DNA from: Sphingobacterium cellulitidis
GTDB taxonomy: Bacteria; Bacteroidota; Bacteroidia; Sphingobacteriales; Sphingobacteriaceae
DNA: 64,000 nt
Assembly (NCBI GenBank): GCA_002245855.1
Contig: NOUX01000001.1
Coordinates: 682,001-746,000, forward strand
Reading direction: 5' to 3'
Shown here: positions 15,006-24,007 of the stretch, one piece after another
Layout of the letters: each line of letters begins with the position of its first letter
Position numbering within the stretch: the first letter of the stretch is position 1
Translations under genes and position numbers: made by a program
Notes under the pieces: model-generated
The model's database searches: none
Told to the model about the DNA's origin: nothing
Seen by the model: only the letters and a program-made list of their open reading frames with translations

Positions 15006-17612
15006 TTAGTTTTTCAACAAGCGTTGAATTTCATCTAATTTCATTAATGCTTCAACTGGCGTTAAGGTATTCACATCCAAGTTATTCAGCATATCCCTGA
15101 TTTTTTCGAGCACCGGATCATCAATGGCAAACATTTGCAATTGGTAAGCTTGTTTCTGAATCTTACGCATGCTATCCTTAATTTTTTCACCACCAGTACG
15201 TTCTTGTTCTAGGCGTTTTAGGATTTCCCCAGCTCTACCAATAAGTTTTGGCGGCATACCGGCTAACTTGGCAACATGGATACCGAAACTATGTTCAGAG
15301 CCTCCAGGGACCAATTTTCTTAAGAAAATCACTTTGTTATTCACTTCCTTCACACTCACATTAAAGTTCTTGATGCGAGGCATGGAATTACACAACTCAT
15401 TTAGTTCATGGTAATGGGTAGCAAATAATGTTTTAGCTCGGCAAGAAGGATGATTATGAAGGTATTCAGCAATAGCCCATGCGATGGAAATTCCATCGTA
15501 TGTACTGGTACCACGACCGATTTCATCCAATAGGATTAAGCTACGGTCCGACAAGTTGTTCATAATACTTGCCGTTTCGTTCATTTCCACCATAAAGGTA
15601 GATTCCCCCGAACTTAAATTATCAGAGGCTCCCACACGAGTAAAGATTTTATCAACTATTCCAATCGAAGCTTCCTTTGCTGGGACAAAAGATCCGATTT
15701 GCGCCATTAATACAATTAAACCAGTTTGTCTTAATAAGGCGGATTTACCGGCCATATTTGGACCCGTGATGATAATAATCTGTTGTCCTTCCGGATCAAG
15801 GAAGGTATCATTGGTAATATAATCCTGTCCGATAGGCAGGTTTTTCTCAATAACCGGATGTCGACCACCTTTAATATCCAGGTTTCTACTGGAATTGACA
15901 TCGGGCTTAACATAGAAATTCTTTTCTGCGATAATTGCAAAATTCAATAGAACATCCAGTTTTGCCAATAATTGAGCGTTTAATTGAATAGGTTTGATGT
16001 ATTCCGAAATGGCTAGCAGCAATTCCGCATAGATCCGATTTTCGATAGCCTGGATTTTTTCCTCAGCACCTAAAATCTGCTCTTCATATTCCTTTAGTTC
16101 CTCCGTGATATATCGTTCTGCGTTCACCAAGGTTTGCTTTCTGATCCAGCCAGAAGGGACTTTATCCTTATGGGTATTGGTCACTTCCAAATAATAGCCA
16201 AATACATTATTGAAGGCTATTTTCAAGGAAGGGATTCCAGTTGCCTCAGCCTCTCTTCTTTGGATTTCGAGTAGATAATCTTTACCACCAAAGGCTACCT
16301 TTCTGAGTTTATCCAGATCAGGATCGATTTGATCAGCAATGACATTCCCTTTATTCAATGCTACCGGCGGCTCCGCCTGAAGCGTATTTTCAATTTTATC
16401 GCGAATAATTAAACAAGGATTTAACTGTTCAGCAATCACTTTCAGGGATTCAGATTCTTGTTCCTGGCAGAGTTCCTTCAGTTTTTCAACAGCATACAAT
16501 GCTCTTTTAAGTTGAATGATTTCCCTTGGATTGGCTTTTTGAAGGCCTATTTTGGAAATTAACCTTTCCAAGTCGCCCACTTGTTTGATTTCTTGAACCA
16601 ATTGATCTCTTAGCGAACGATTTTTATAGAAATCTTCCACAACCTTTAACCTTTCGTTGATGGCTTTTTCATCCTTTAGGGGCATGACAATCCATCTTTT
16701 CAACAATCTTGCTCCCATTGGGGAAGAAGTTTCGTCGAGCACATCGGATAAGGTAATGGCATTTTCATTCGTTGAACTAATTAGTTCGAGGTTTCGAATG
16801 GTAAATCGGTCCAACCACATATAACGGTCTTCTTCAATCCTGGAGATATTGGAAATATGTTGAAGGTTTCGATGTTCAGTTTCATTTAGGTAGTGAAGTG
16901 CAACTCCGGCCGCAATAATTCCCGTTGGCATCCTATCGATTCCAAAGCCTTTCATGGAATTGACTTCAAAATGTTTCAACAAGTTTTCTGAGGCATAATC
17001 ACCGGTATAAGGCCATTCATCCAGGGTATAAGTATAGTAACCTGATCCAAAATGTTCTAAAAACTCCTTATACTGTTTTTTAGGAAGTATTATTTCGGTT
17101 GGTTTAAAACCTTGCAATAATTTATCGATATAACCAATTGAGCCTTGGGCAACCAAAAACTCACCGGTTGAAATATCTAGAAAAGAAATCCCGATAACCT
17201 GTTTATCCATAAAAATGGAAGCGAGGTAGTTATTGGATTTTTGCTGAACAATATTTTCATTGTAAGAAACACCAGGAGTAACCAATTCAGTCACACCTCT
17301 TTTTACGATTGTTTTGGTTTGTTTAGGATCTTCCAATTGGTCGCAGATGGCGACACGTTGGCCTGCGCGCACTAATTTTGGCAAATAAGTTTCCAGGGAA
17401 TGATGTGGAAAACCGGCTAATGCGGTTTCAGATTCAGACCCATTTCCTCTTTTTGTAAGTACAATTCCTAAAATCTTGGCTGCTTTCACAGCATCCTCAC
17501 CGAACGTCTCATAAAAATCCCCAACTCGAAACAACAATAAGGCGCCAGGGTATTTGGCCTTAATGGTATTATATTGCTGCATTAGAGGGGTTTGTTTCTT
17601 TGCTTTTGCCAA
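15006..17612 (-). CDS. mutS: DNA mismatch repair protein MutS
   Basis: MutS recognises mismatches and signals to MutL. Domain I contains GALLLFRVGDFYETFGEDA (the Phe-x-Glu mismatch wedge), and the ATPase carries GPNMAGKSALLRQ (Walker A), SLILLDEIGRGTSTYDG (Walker B) and THYHEL. I choose the TTG start at 17612, giving 868 aa beginning (M)AKAKKQTPLMQQYN, which is the family's usual N-terminus; the frame's ATG at 17690 would add 26 residues unlike the family. The C-terminus carries the MutS tail (LEKIRDMLNNLDVNTLTPVEALMKL). No mutL lies nearby. Confidence 0.96.
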   Translation of the reverse strand: MAKAKKQTPLMQQYNTIKAKYPGALLLFRVGDFYETFGEDAVKAAKILGIVLTKRGNGSESETALAGFPHHSLETYLPKLVRAGQRVAICDQLEDPKQTKTIVKRGVTELVTPGVSYNENIVQQKSNNYLASIFMDKQVIGISFLDISTGEFLVAQGSIGYIDKLLQGFKPTEIILPKKQYKEFLEHFGSGYYTYTLDEWPYTGDYASENLLKHFEVNSMKGFGIDRMPTGIIAAGVALHYLNETEHRNLQHISNISRIEEDRYMWLDRFTIRNLELISSTNENAITLSDVLDETSSPMGARLLKRWIVMPLKDEKAINERLKVVEDFYKNRSLRDQLVQEIKQVGDLERLISKIGLQKANPREIIQLKRALYAVEKLKELCQEQESESLKVIAEQLNPCLIIRDKIENTLQAEPPVALNKGNVIADQIDPDLDKLRKVAFGGKDYLLEIQRREAEATGIPSLKIAFNNVFGYYLEVTNTHKDKVPSGWIRKQTLVNAERYITEELKEYEEQILGAEEKIQAIENRIYAELLLAISEYIKPIQLNAQLLAKLDVLLNFAIIAEKNFYVKPDVNSSRNLDIKGGRHPVIEKNLPIGQDYITNDTFLDPEGQQIIIITGPNMAGKSALLRQTGLIVLMAQIGSFVPAKEASIGIVDKIFTRVGASDNLSSGESTFMVEMNETASIMNNLSDRSLILLDEIGRGTSTYDGISIAWAIAEYLHNHPSCRAKTLFATHYHELNELCNSMPRIKNFNVSVKEVNNKVIFLRKLVPGGSEHSFGIHVAKLAGMPPKLIGRAGEILKRLEQERTGGEKIKDSMRKIQKQAYQLQMFAIDDPVLEKIRDMLNNLDVNTLTPVEALMKLDEIQRLLKN

Positions 17613-17724
17613 GGTTACGCTATTTTTGTATAAGTTGTAAAAATAGCAGAAATGTAGGGATTTGCAAAAAAAGGAGCTGTCAAAAAGCATTGCGGAAATG
17701 ACATAAAAATTAAAAAATACATCT

Positions 17725-17732
17725 TATGTTTG
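17725..17732 (+). promoter_or_regulatory. Candidate -7 box of mtgA
   Basis: TATGTTTG matches TAnnTTTG and ends 17 nt before the mtgA ATG. Confidence 0.45.
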
Positions 17733-17749
17733 CATAAAATTTCAAAGTA

Positions 17750-18493
17750 ATGGCAATCAAGCGTTCTACAACAAAGAACAGGAAAAAGCAAACCAAAACA
17801 TCCTTCATGACAAAGCTTAAAACCATGGTCCTTCCCTGGGTTTTACGTGGGATCATTGCTTTTTTTGTATTATCTATACTTTGGGTCATTGCCCTTCGAT
17901 TTACTAACCCACCAATTACCTATTTAATGTTACAACGTGGATTTGAAAGGAAAGCAGACGGAAAAGGTTGGAAATTAGAAAGGGAATGGTTGGATTATGA
18001 TGACATTTCAGACAACCTAAAACGTGCGGCCTTAGCCGGAGAAGACGCTCATTTCATGACTCATAATGGTTTTGATACGGAAGCCATCAAAGAGGCATTT
18101 GAAAAGAACAAAGAGGGCAAGCGCTTGCGGGGAGGAAGTACGATAAGTCAGCAAACAGCGAAGAATGTATTCTTATGGCCGGGACGATCATGGTTCCGCA
18201 AAGGTTTGGAAACCTATTTCACTGTACTTATTGAAGTTTTTTGGAGTAAAAAGCGGATTCTGGAAGTGTATTTAAATGTGATCGAAACAGGTCAAGGAGT
18301 ATATGGAGCAGAAGCTGCTGCTAAGTATTATTTCCATAAGTCGGCGAAAAGCCTCACTAAAAAGGAAGCTGCCTTGATCATTGCTATTTTACCAAGTCCA
18401 CAAAAGTGGGATGCTAGAAGACCTTCGAATTATATCAATCGAAGAGCTAATAGCATCGTCAGGTATCTGAATTATTATTCTATTCCAGAATAA
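17750..18493 (+). CDS. mtgA: Monofunctional biosynthetic peptidoglycan transglycosylase
   Basis: MtgA polymerises lipid II into glycan strands. This 247-aa GT51 protein has a basic N-terminus, one membrane anchor (about 32-50), the catalytic Glu98 in ALAGEDAHFMTHNGFD, RGGSTISQQTAKNVFLWPGR, and LEVYLNVIETGQGVYGAEAA. There is no transpeptidase domain. It is divergent from mutS and convergent with the isoaspartyl peptidase gene, with 4 nt between stops. Confidence 0.95.
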   Translation: MAIKRSTTKNRKKQTKTSFMTKLKTMVLPWVLRGIIAFFVLSILWVIALRFTNPPITYLMLQRGFERKADGKGWKLEREWLDYDDISDNLKRAALAGEDAHFMTHNGFDTEAIKEAFEKNKEGKRLRGGSTISQQTAKNVFLWPGRSWFRKGLETYFTVLIEVFWSKKRILEVYLNVIETGQGVYGAEAAAKYYFHKSAKSLTKKEAALIIAILPSPQKWDARRPSNYINRRANSIVRYLNYYSIPE

Positions 18494-18497
18494 TGGC

Positions 18498-19532
18498 TTA
18501 TTTATAGATTTCTACGGAAATTTTTCCATCGGCAGTCACAGTACCTCTGTACATTCCTTCCGTATTGAAAGGCATGGCAACTTCACCATTTTTATCGATG
18601 GCAATCATACCACCATCACCACCTAATTTACCGATTTCATCGATAACCTCTTGGGAAGCTTTTGCGAGGTTCATTTTTGCATATTGCATTTTTGCAGACA
18701 CATTAAAGGCAGCCACAGAGCGAATAAAGAATTCCCCCCATCCCGTACAAGAGATGGCTACAGTTGCATTATTGGCATAAGTTCCGGCACCAATAATTGG
18801 AGCATCACCTACCCTTCCAAATTTCTTATTGGTCATTCCACCAGTTGAGGTACCTGCAGCCAGGTTTCCTTGTTTATCCAATGCTACGCAACCTACTGTA
18901 CCGAATTTCTCATCTTTATATGGGGGTATGAATGCCTTTTGATCATCATGATCGAGTTCAGCTCTTTCTTGATCTCTTTCTAAGGCACGTTGAAGTCCAT
19001 CCCAGCGTTGTTTGGTCCAGAAATAAGCAGGATCGACGATTTCAATTCCGTTATTTTTGGCAAATTCTTCGGCACCTTTCCCCACCATCATCACATGTTC
19101 AGATTTATCCATCACGGCTCTGGCAGCAGATATTGGGTTTTTAATGTTTGTAACTCCAGCGACTGCACCAGCCTTTAAATTGGAGCCATCCATAATGGCT
19201 GCATCGAGTTCATTCTTACCTTGATTGGTAAAAACAGCACCTTTTCCGGCATTAAATAAAGGTGAATCCTCCATGACATGAATTGCTGCTTCAATAGCAT
19301 CCAAGCTTGAATTTCCTTGTTTGATCTGATCGTAACCAGCCTGTAAAGACTCTGTAAGTTTAGCTATGTAGGCTTTCTCCAAAGAGTCAGTCATGTTCTT
19401 TTTAAGAATGGTTCCGGCACCGCCGTGTATCGCCAAAACATACTTGGGTTTGGACTTGGATTGGGCAAAAGAAGCTGTAGAATTCGTCATAATACTCATT
19501 AAAATTAATAAGCAGGTCACACTATATTTCAT
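18498..19532 (-). CDS. Secreted isoaspartyl peptidase/L-asparaginase (Ntn hydrolase)
   Basis: This is a plant-type asparaginase that cleaves itself before a threonine nucleophile and removes isoaspartyl residues or asparagine. The nucleophile is Thr212 in FGTVGCVALD, followed by GNLAAGTSTGGMTNKKFGRV and GTYANN. IHGGAG stands near the start of the mature protein (35-40). A signal peptide ending SFAQ sends it to the periplasm. I start at ATG 19532 (344 aa), because the upstream 25 codons are hydrophilic and precede the signal peptide. Confidence 0.92.
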   Translation of the reverse strand: MKYSVTCLLILMSIMTNSTASFAQSKSKPKYVLAIHGGAGTILKKNMTDSLEKAYIAKLTESLQAGYDQIKQGNSSLDAIEAAIHVMEDSPLFNAGKGAVFTNQGKNELDAAIMDGSNLKAGAVAGVTNIKNPISAARAVMDKSEHVMMVGKGAEEFAKNNGIEIVDPAYFWTKQRWDGLQRALERDQERAELDHDDQKAFIPPYKDEKFGTVGCVALDKQGNLAAGTSTGGMTNKKFGRVGDAPIIGAGTYANNATVAISCTGWGEFFIRSVAAFNVSAKMQYAKMNLAKASQEVIDEIGKLGGDGGMIAIDKNGEVAMPFNTEGMYRGTVTADGKISVEIYK

Positions 19533-19570
19533 AATCAGATTTAGTTTAAAACAAAGATTGGAATTAAATC

Positions 19571-19611
19571 CTACAAAAACAAAAGGGGTGGAAACGCCTT
19601 GATCCACCCCT
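19571..19611 (-). terminator. Terminator of the GH30 polysaccharide locus
   Basis: On the minus strand AGGGGTGGA and TCCACCCCT pair around a 10-nt loop (19584-19611) and are followed by TTTTGTTTTT. It lies 26 nt beyond the stop of the last gene of the SusC/SusD operon. Confidence 0.8.
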
Positions 19612-19636
19612 AATTAATCCAAACTGTTAGTAAGTT

Positions 19637-20965
19637 TTATTGTTTTGTCACTGTAAGTTTTGCTTTATTATTACCTGCAGATAAGTCAACTACGAAGACG
19701 TAAGTTGCTCCGGCTTCTAAGGTTTTATCTTTTTGTAGACCTAAGTTTCCTGGGTCACGACCATTCTTACCATCTCCAATTAAAATCAAATCACTTTCCG
19801 TTGTCAGGTCTGTGTTTTTGAATTCCCCATTCCAACCTTTTTCATGGAAGAATTTAAAGTTGATATCATTGGTATTGATAGATTGACCACCCACTACGGT
19901 AACTTGATATTTCTTACCACCAATTGGGGTCATACAGATTGCATTACCTGGATTCCAATCTACTTGATTTCCTGCAACTGTAGGTTTACCGATACCTTGT
20001 CCGATAATCCAGATTGCACCCGTACCATCAGCATTTAATCGAGCTAGATCATTACCATTCATGGCTTCCACTTTCACATATTTATTTTTCAAATCTGCGA
20101 TAAAGCGGTATTTGCCAGACATTGCATTGAAATAGTATTTATTACCATCCTGACGGATATAATCTTTATCTACCCACCATCCTGCTGGTAAACCTTCAAA
20201 GATTAATTCTTCATCTTTATTTACAGTAAGATCTACCGAGAAGTTATTATCATCGATCATCTGCATGTCAGTATCATTCAGCGCATAGCGTAAGAAAGGT
20301 GCTGCAACATAGGTCAGGGTATTGAATGAAATCTTATATACTCCATCAAATCCATTTGAAAATGGAATAGGGGTATTTATTCCTTGAAGAACAGCTTTAT
20401 TTTCCCATCCGAATTGCACTGGATTTCCAAATTCACCGACTTTAGGAGCCTCAATATAAGCTGGCGCTTTCATTTTAAAGTCATCAGTAACTTCATATTG
20501 ATTAGGGCCAACTTTTGCCATTCGGTAAGTTTTTCCTTCGGCTATCAAGTTTAGGTAAGGGAAATCAGGTCTTGAAAGACTGATTACTTTCTCCTGGGTT
20601 GTACTTACCATTTGAACGTTTTGAAGCGTAAATCTCAATAAACCAGTTCCATTAGGGATATTTTTCAAAAATGGAACAAATAGTTTACCTGAATAAGCTC
20701 CAGCATCCTTTGTACGGATGGTTTTTTCTGAAACAACCTCATCATTAAACAGTAACTGTACTTTTAAAGTTGATAAGGCAACACTTTTATCTGATACATT
20801 TACCGAGAATTGTAAGCTATCAGCAAATAATGATGCTGTAGGACTTGTTACAATTTCAATGGCAGGTTCCCCACCGCCATAAGGTACGATTAACTCATCT
20901 TCTTTACAGGAGAACATTAAGCTCAAAAGAAGTGAGAAGGCTAAATAATTGATTAATTTTTTCAT
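19637..20965 (-). CDS. DUF5125/DUF5121-like surface glycan-binding lipoprotein
   Basis: The 442-aa protein has a lipoprotein signal with lipobox LMFSC followed by KEDE, a charge pattern that favours outer-surface display in Bacteroidota. The first part is Ig-like (residues about 30-140), and the C-terminal half holds SusE/SusF-like modules with WIIGQGIGKPTVAG and FKFFHEKGWNGEF. I read it as the surface glycan-binding protein of the locus, the place SusE/F occupies in the starch system. Its ATG overlaps the GH30 stop in an ATGA, so translation is coupled. A TTG 9 nt upstream is possible but less likely. Confidence 0.8.
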   Translation of the reverse strand: MKKLINYLAFSLLLSLMFSCKEDELIVPYGGGEPAIEIVTSPTASLFADSLQFSVNVSDKSVALSTLKVQLLFNDEVVSEKTIRTKDAGAYSGKLFVPFLKNIPNGTGLLRFTLQNVQMVSTTQEKVISLSRPDFPYLNLIAEGKTYRMAKVGPNQYEVTDDFKMKAPAYIEAPKVGEFGNPVQFGWENKAVLQGINTPIPFSNGFDGVYKISFNTLTYVAAPFLRYALNDTDMQMIDDNNFSVDLTVNKDEELIFEGLPAGWWVDKDYIRQDGNKYYFNAMSGKYRFIADLKNKYVKVEAMNGNDLARLNADGTGAIWIIGQGIGKPTVAGNQVDWNPGNAICMTPIGGKKYQVTVVGGQSINTNDINFKFFHEKGWNGEFKNTDLTTESDLILIGDGKNGRDPGNLGLQKDKTLEAGATYVFVVDLSAGNNKAKLTVTKQ

Positions 20966-22458
20966 TTTTTCCAAGAATAAGAAACAACAGAACCAGCTGG
21001 AATATCATAAGTGAAATGATTCTTTCCATCCTCAATTACTATTCTAGAATTACTTCCGTTTGCATTGGCAATAACAAAAGCATAAGTACCATCTGTATTT
21101 TTGAAGGCTGAATAGGACAATCCAGCATCCGTATATCCTTCAGATCCGATACGCACTGCACCTGGTTTTACCACTGCAGACATATGGCCGATAATATAAT
21201 AGTGTGAATTCTTACGAATGGTTTTATAATCTGCTTTGCTGATATCTACAGCACCATAACAAGTTTGACAACCGCCTTCGCGATTTGGTCCACGTTCAGA
21301 GTCCAACATCAAGTTCCAAACGATCACCCCTTTACTCCAGTTATTGACCGTACCTAAGGCAACCTCACGCATATCTTCCAACAATCTTTTTCCTAAGGCA
21401 TGACCGTCATTCCAAGTACCGATGGAAGTTTCTGTAAAGATGATATCCTTATTAGGAGCTTTGGCATGGATATCTAACAGTTCTGCTTTATCACCACCGT
21501 AGTTATGGTAAGCCGAACCTGCAAAATAAGCTGCAGCAGCAGGATCTTCAAAAATCTTGATTGGATAATCTTGTTGTTCCGGCATATTATCATAGTTATA
21601 GTTATGATCAAATGCATAGATCTTTGTAGTCAATCCTGCAGCTTTCATTTTCGGTCCAAGGGCATTTTTCACGAAAGCCTGTTGTTCATTCCAGAACATA
21701 ACCAATGAAGCTGAGTTTTTATCATTTAATGGTTCATTTTGAGTGGTGATGGAATAAATATTAATTCCATGACCTTTCATTGCTTGAATCCATTTTACGA
21801 AATAGGTAGCATAATCCTGATAGTATTTAGGATTCAAATGGCCACCAGTCCAAGAGTCATAAGGTTTTAGTTCCGTTAGGTTATTCACCTTCATCCATTT
21901 TGGAGGAGTCCATGGAGAACCCATGATCTTGATATCGGGATTAATAGCTAGGATTTCTTTTAGAACAGGGATAACATATTCCAGCTCTTCGGATTGCAAT
22001 GCGAAATTTTCGATACCTGGTTCATCTGCTAAAGTATATTCATCTAGCGAGAAATCCGAACATCCGATAGCGATACGGATATAACTTTGGCCCATTCCCT
22101 CCGTCATAGAGAAAGTTTCTTTTAGGAATTTCGTACGATCAGCAGGTGCCATTTTCAACAAGTTATATGCTGTAGAACCCGTGATTGCTGCGCCAAAACC
22201 ATCCATTGTTTGGAATTTTTTGCTCTCATCAATCTTGATGGTCTTAGTTCCCATATTACTACTCTTACTGAAATCCAGGTAGGACTTTTTGAAGTCATGA
22301 CTTAAGGATCCTGTTGTTGTGTAAACCAACACATCGCCTTTCGTAGGTTCAACCGGAGTCACGGGTTCACCGCCACCATTGCCAGTATCACTACCGCATG
22401 CCGTCAGAATACTGGAAAACATGCTGGCAACTAATATATATTTCTTTAAATTATTCAT
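20962..22458 (-). CDS. GH30 family glycoside hydrolase, lipoprotein
   Basis: A 498-aa lipoprotein (lipobox LTAC, Cys21) followed by a glycine/proline-rich linker and a GH30 barrel. GFGAAITGSTAYNLL (88-102), acid/base Glu242 in TTQNEP and nucleophile Glu343 in IIFTETSIGTW are all present. The protein ends in the usual small beta domain. GH30 members include beta-1,6-glucanases and glucosylceramidases; the gene order SusC-SusD-GH30-binding lipoprotein resembles the Bacteroides thetaiotaomicron locus for fungal beta-1,6-glucan (BT3310-BT3313 as I recall), so a beta-1,6-glucanase is my favoured reading. The GH3 partner of that locus is missing here. Confidence 0.9.
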   Translation of the reverse strand: MNNLKKYILVASMFSSILTACGSDTGNGGGEPVTPVEPTKGDVLVYTTTGSLSHDFKKSYLDFSKSSNMGTKTIKIDESKKFQTMDGFGAAITGSTAYNLLKMAPADRTKFLKETFSMTEGMGQSYIRIAIGCSDFSLDEYTLADEPGIENFALQSEELEYVIPVLKEILAINPDIKIMGSPWTPPKWMKVNNLTELKPYDSWTGGHLNPKYYQDYATYFVKWIQAMKGHGINIYSITTQNEPLNDKNSASLVMFWNEQQAFVKNALGPKMKAAGLTTKIYAFDHNYNYDNMPEQQDYPIKIFEDPAAAAYFAGSAYHNYGGDKAELLDIHAKAPNKDIIFTETSIGTWNDGHALGKRLLEDMREVALGTVNNWSKGVIVWNLMLDSERGPNREGGCQTCYGAVDISKADYKTIRKNSHYYIIGHMSAVVKPGAVRIGSEGYTDAGLSYSAFKNTDGTYAFVIANANGSNSRIVIEDGKNHFTYDIPAGSVVSYSWKK

Positions 22459-22467
22459 CGTAAAATA

Positions 22468-23988
22468 TTAATAACCTAGATTTTGTTTGATTTTAGGGTT
22501 TTCGTCAATGATAGATTGCGGAATTGGCAAGCGATATGAGTTTTCTGTGAAAGGATAAACTTGTGCTTTTCTTCCAGAATCTTTAGCATAAACAGCATTC
22601 ATCACTGACTCCACTTTGTTCAAGCGAACTAAATCATACCAACGTTGTCCTTCGAAAGCCAGTTCTAATCTTCTTTCAGTCAACAATGCAGTCAACATAG
22701 CATCTTTGCTTCCTTTGGAGGCATTGGTTAATTTAGGAAGTTTCACCCTTTGGCGGATCTGATCAATGATGTTTGCCGCAGCAGCTAGATTTTGTGAGTC
22801 ACCATTGATTAAAGCTTCAGCCTTCAACAACAACAAGTCAGCATAGCGTAATTTGATAATATTACTAAAGGCAGAACGTGTTTTATACATGAAAGGATAA
22901 TGGTTTGCCGGATAATAATTGCTCCAAGTCGTTTCGTAATACACGATAGACTCAGCAGAGCGGATCTCATCTCCTTCGCGGTTGAATGCATTGATTAAGT
23001 CCCTTGAAGGAGTGATCCATTTTGCCCATGTAAAATTGCTATTGTAGTTAGAAAGATCGCGACCAAACATCCAGGTTACCCAGTTACCATTTCCAGCAAA
23101 GAATTGCGTTTCTAAAATCGATTCTTTACTATTTCTGATCAACGGCTCGGCATTTCCATCTTTCACACCAAATAAATTCTTATAATCTGCTTCCAGTTCA
23201 AAACCATCTGAAGTTAGTTCATCCACATACTGAATTACTTTCGCATAATTACGAATAGGTTTTTCTGCATAAATCTTTGCCAATAAAGCTCGGGCAACGG
23301 ATTTGGAGAACTTGGTTTTATTTGCTGAATTATTGGATGGCGCATCTGGGATAACTTCCTCAAGTTCTTTTGCCAAGAACTCATACACTTCCTTTTCAGG
23401 AGTTTGACTCGGGAAATAATCATTATATACCTCTTCAATATTTTCAGCTGTAATATCTCTACCTACGGTAGTAACCAAAGGGATATCTCCCCATAGGCGA
23501 ACCATATCAAAGTATACCAATGCTCTTAAAATTCGAGCTTCAGCTTTATATTGTTTTCTTAATGCTGTAGATAGGGAATTATCTTTCACTGAATCCACAT
23601 TGACAATCAAGATATTTACTTTCGCAATATCTTCCAGATACCGATTCCAATCACGTTGTACTACTGAATTGGAACCTTCAATACCATTATTTTCATAAGG
23701 CACTACTTCCGCACCAGTAGTTCCGGCATATGCATTATCCGAATGTGATTCAGCGATCAGCATTTGGTCTAGATACCAGTGTTCCTGTCTATCACGAAGG
23801 ATATTATATAAACCTTGCATATAGACATCTACAGCGGCTTTATCTTTAAAGACTACTTTTTCTCCTTCTTCATTTACTCCTTCAGTCAATTCAGAATATT
23901 GACCAAGAGGATCCTTTTCAAGAGAGCAGCTTGAGATGAAAACTGTACTTAGTACAGCTATCATTAAATTTTTTAAACTAAATTTCAT
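22468..23988 (-). CDS. SusD/RagB family glycan-binding outer-membrane lipoprotein
   Basis: This SusD homologue (506 aa from ATG 23988) has lipobox FISSC followed by SLEKDP, a TPR-like helical core (EARILRALVYFDMVRLWGDIPLV is split over the classic segment) and the C-terminal RRLELAFEGQRWYDLVRLNK block. SusD acts as a lid on the SusC channel, binding glycan outside the cell. It lies 4-20 nt from the SusC stop. The longer forms with extra Met residues (23994-24003) are possible but add nothing recognisable. Confidence 0.95.
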   Translation of the reverse strand: MKFSLKNLMIAVLSTVFISSCSLEKDPLGQYSELTEGVNEEGEKVVFKDKAAVDVYMQGLYNILRDRQEHWYLDQMLIAESHSDNAYAGTTGAEVVPYENNGIEGSNSVVQRDWNRYLEDIAKVNILIVNVDSVKDNSLSTALRKQYKAEARILRALVYFDMVRLWGDIPLVTTVGRDITAENIEEVYNDYFPSQTPEKEVYEFLAKELEEVIPDAPSNNSANKTKFSKSVARALLAKIYAEKPIRNYAKVIQYVDELTSDGFELEADYKNLFGVKDGNAEPLIRNSKESILETQFFAGNGNWVTWMFGRDLSNYNSNFTWAKWITPSRDLINAFNREGDEIRSAESIVYYETTWSNYYPANHYPFMYKTRSAFSNIIKLRYADLLLLKAEALINGDSQNLAAAANIIDQIRQRVKLPKLTNASKGSKDAMLTALLTERRLELAFEGQRWYDLVRLNKVESVMNAVYAKDSGRKAQVYPFTENSYRLPIPQSIIDENPKIKQNLGY

Positions 23989-24007
23989 TGTTCTCATCAT
24001 CATAATC

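Noticed and set aside
17613..17690. 26-residue N-terminal extension of MutS to the ATG at 17690
   Set aside because: The extra residues (Cys/Phe/Tyr-rich) do not match MutS; the TTG at 17612 gives the usual N-terminus.
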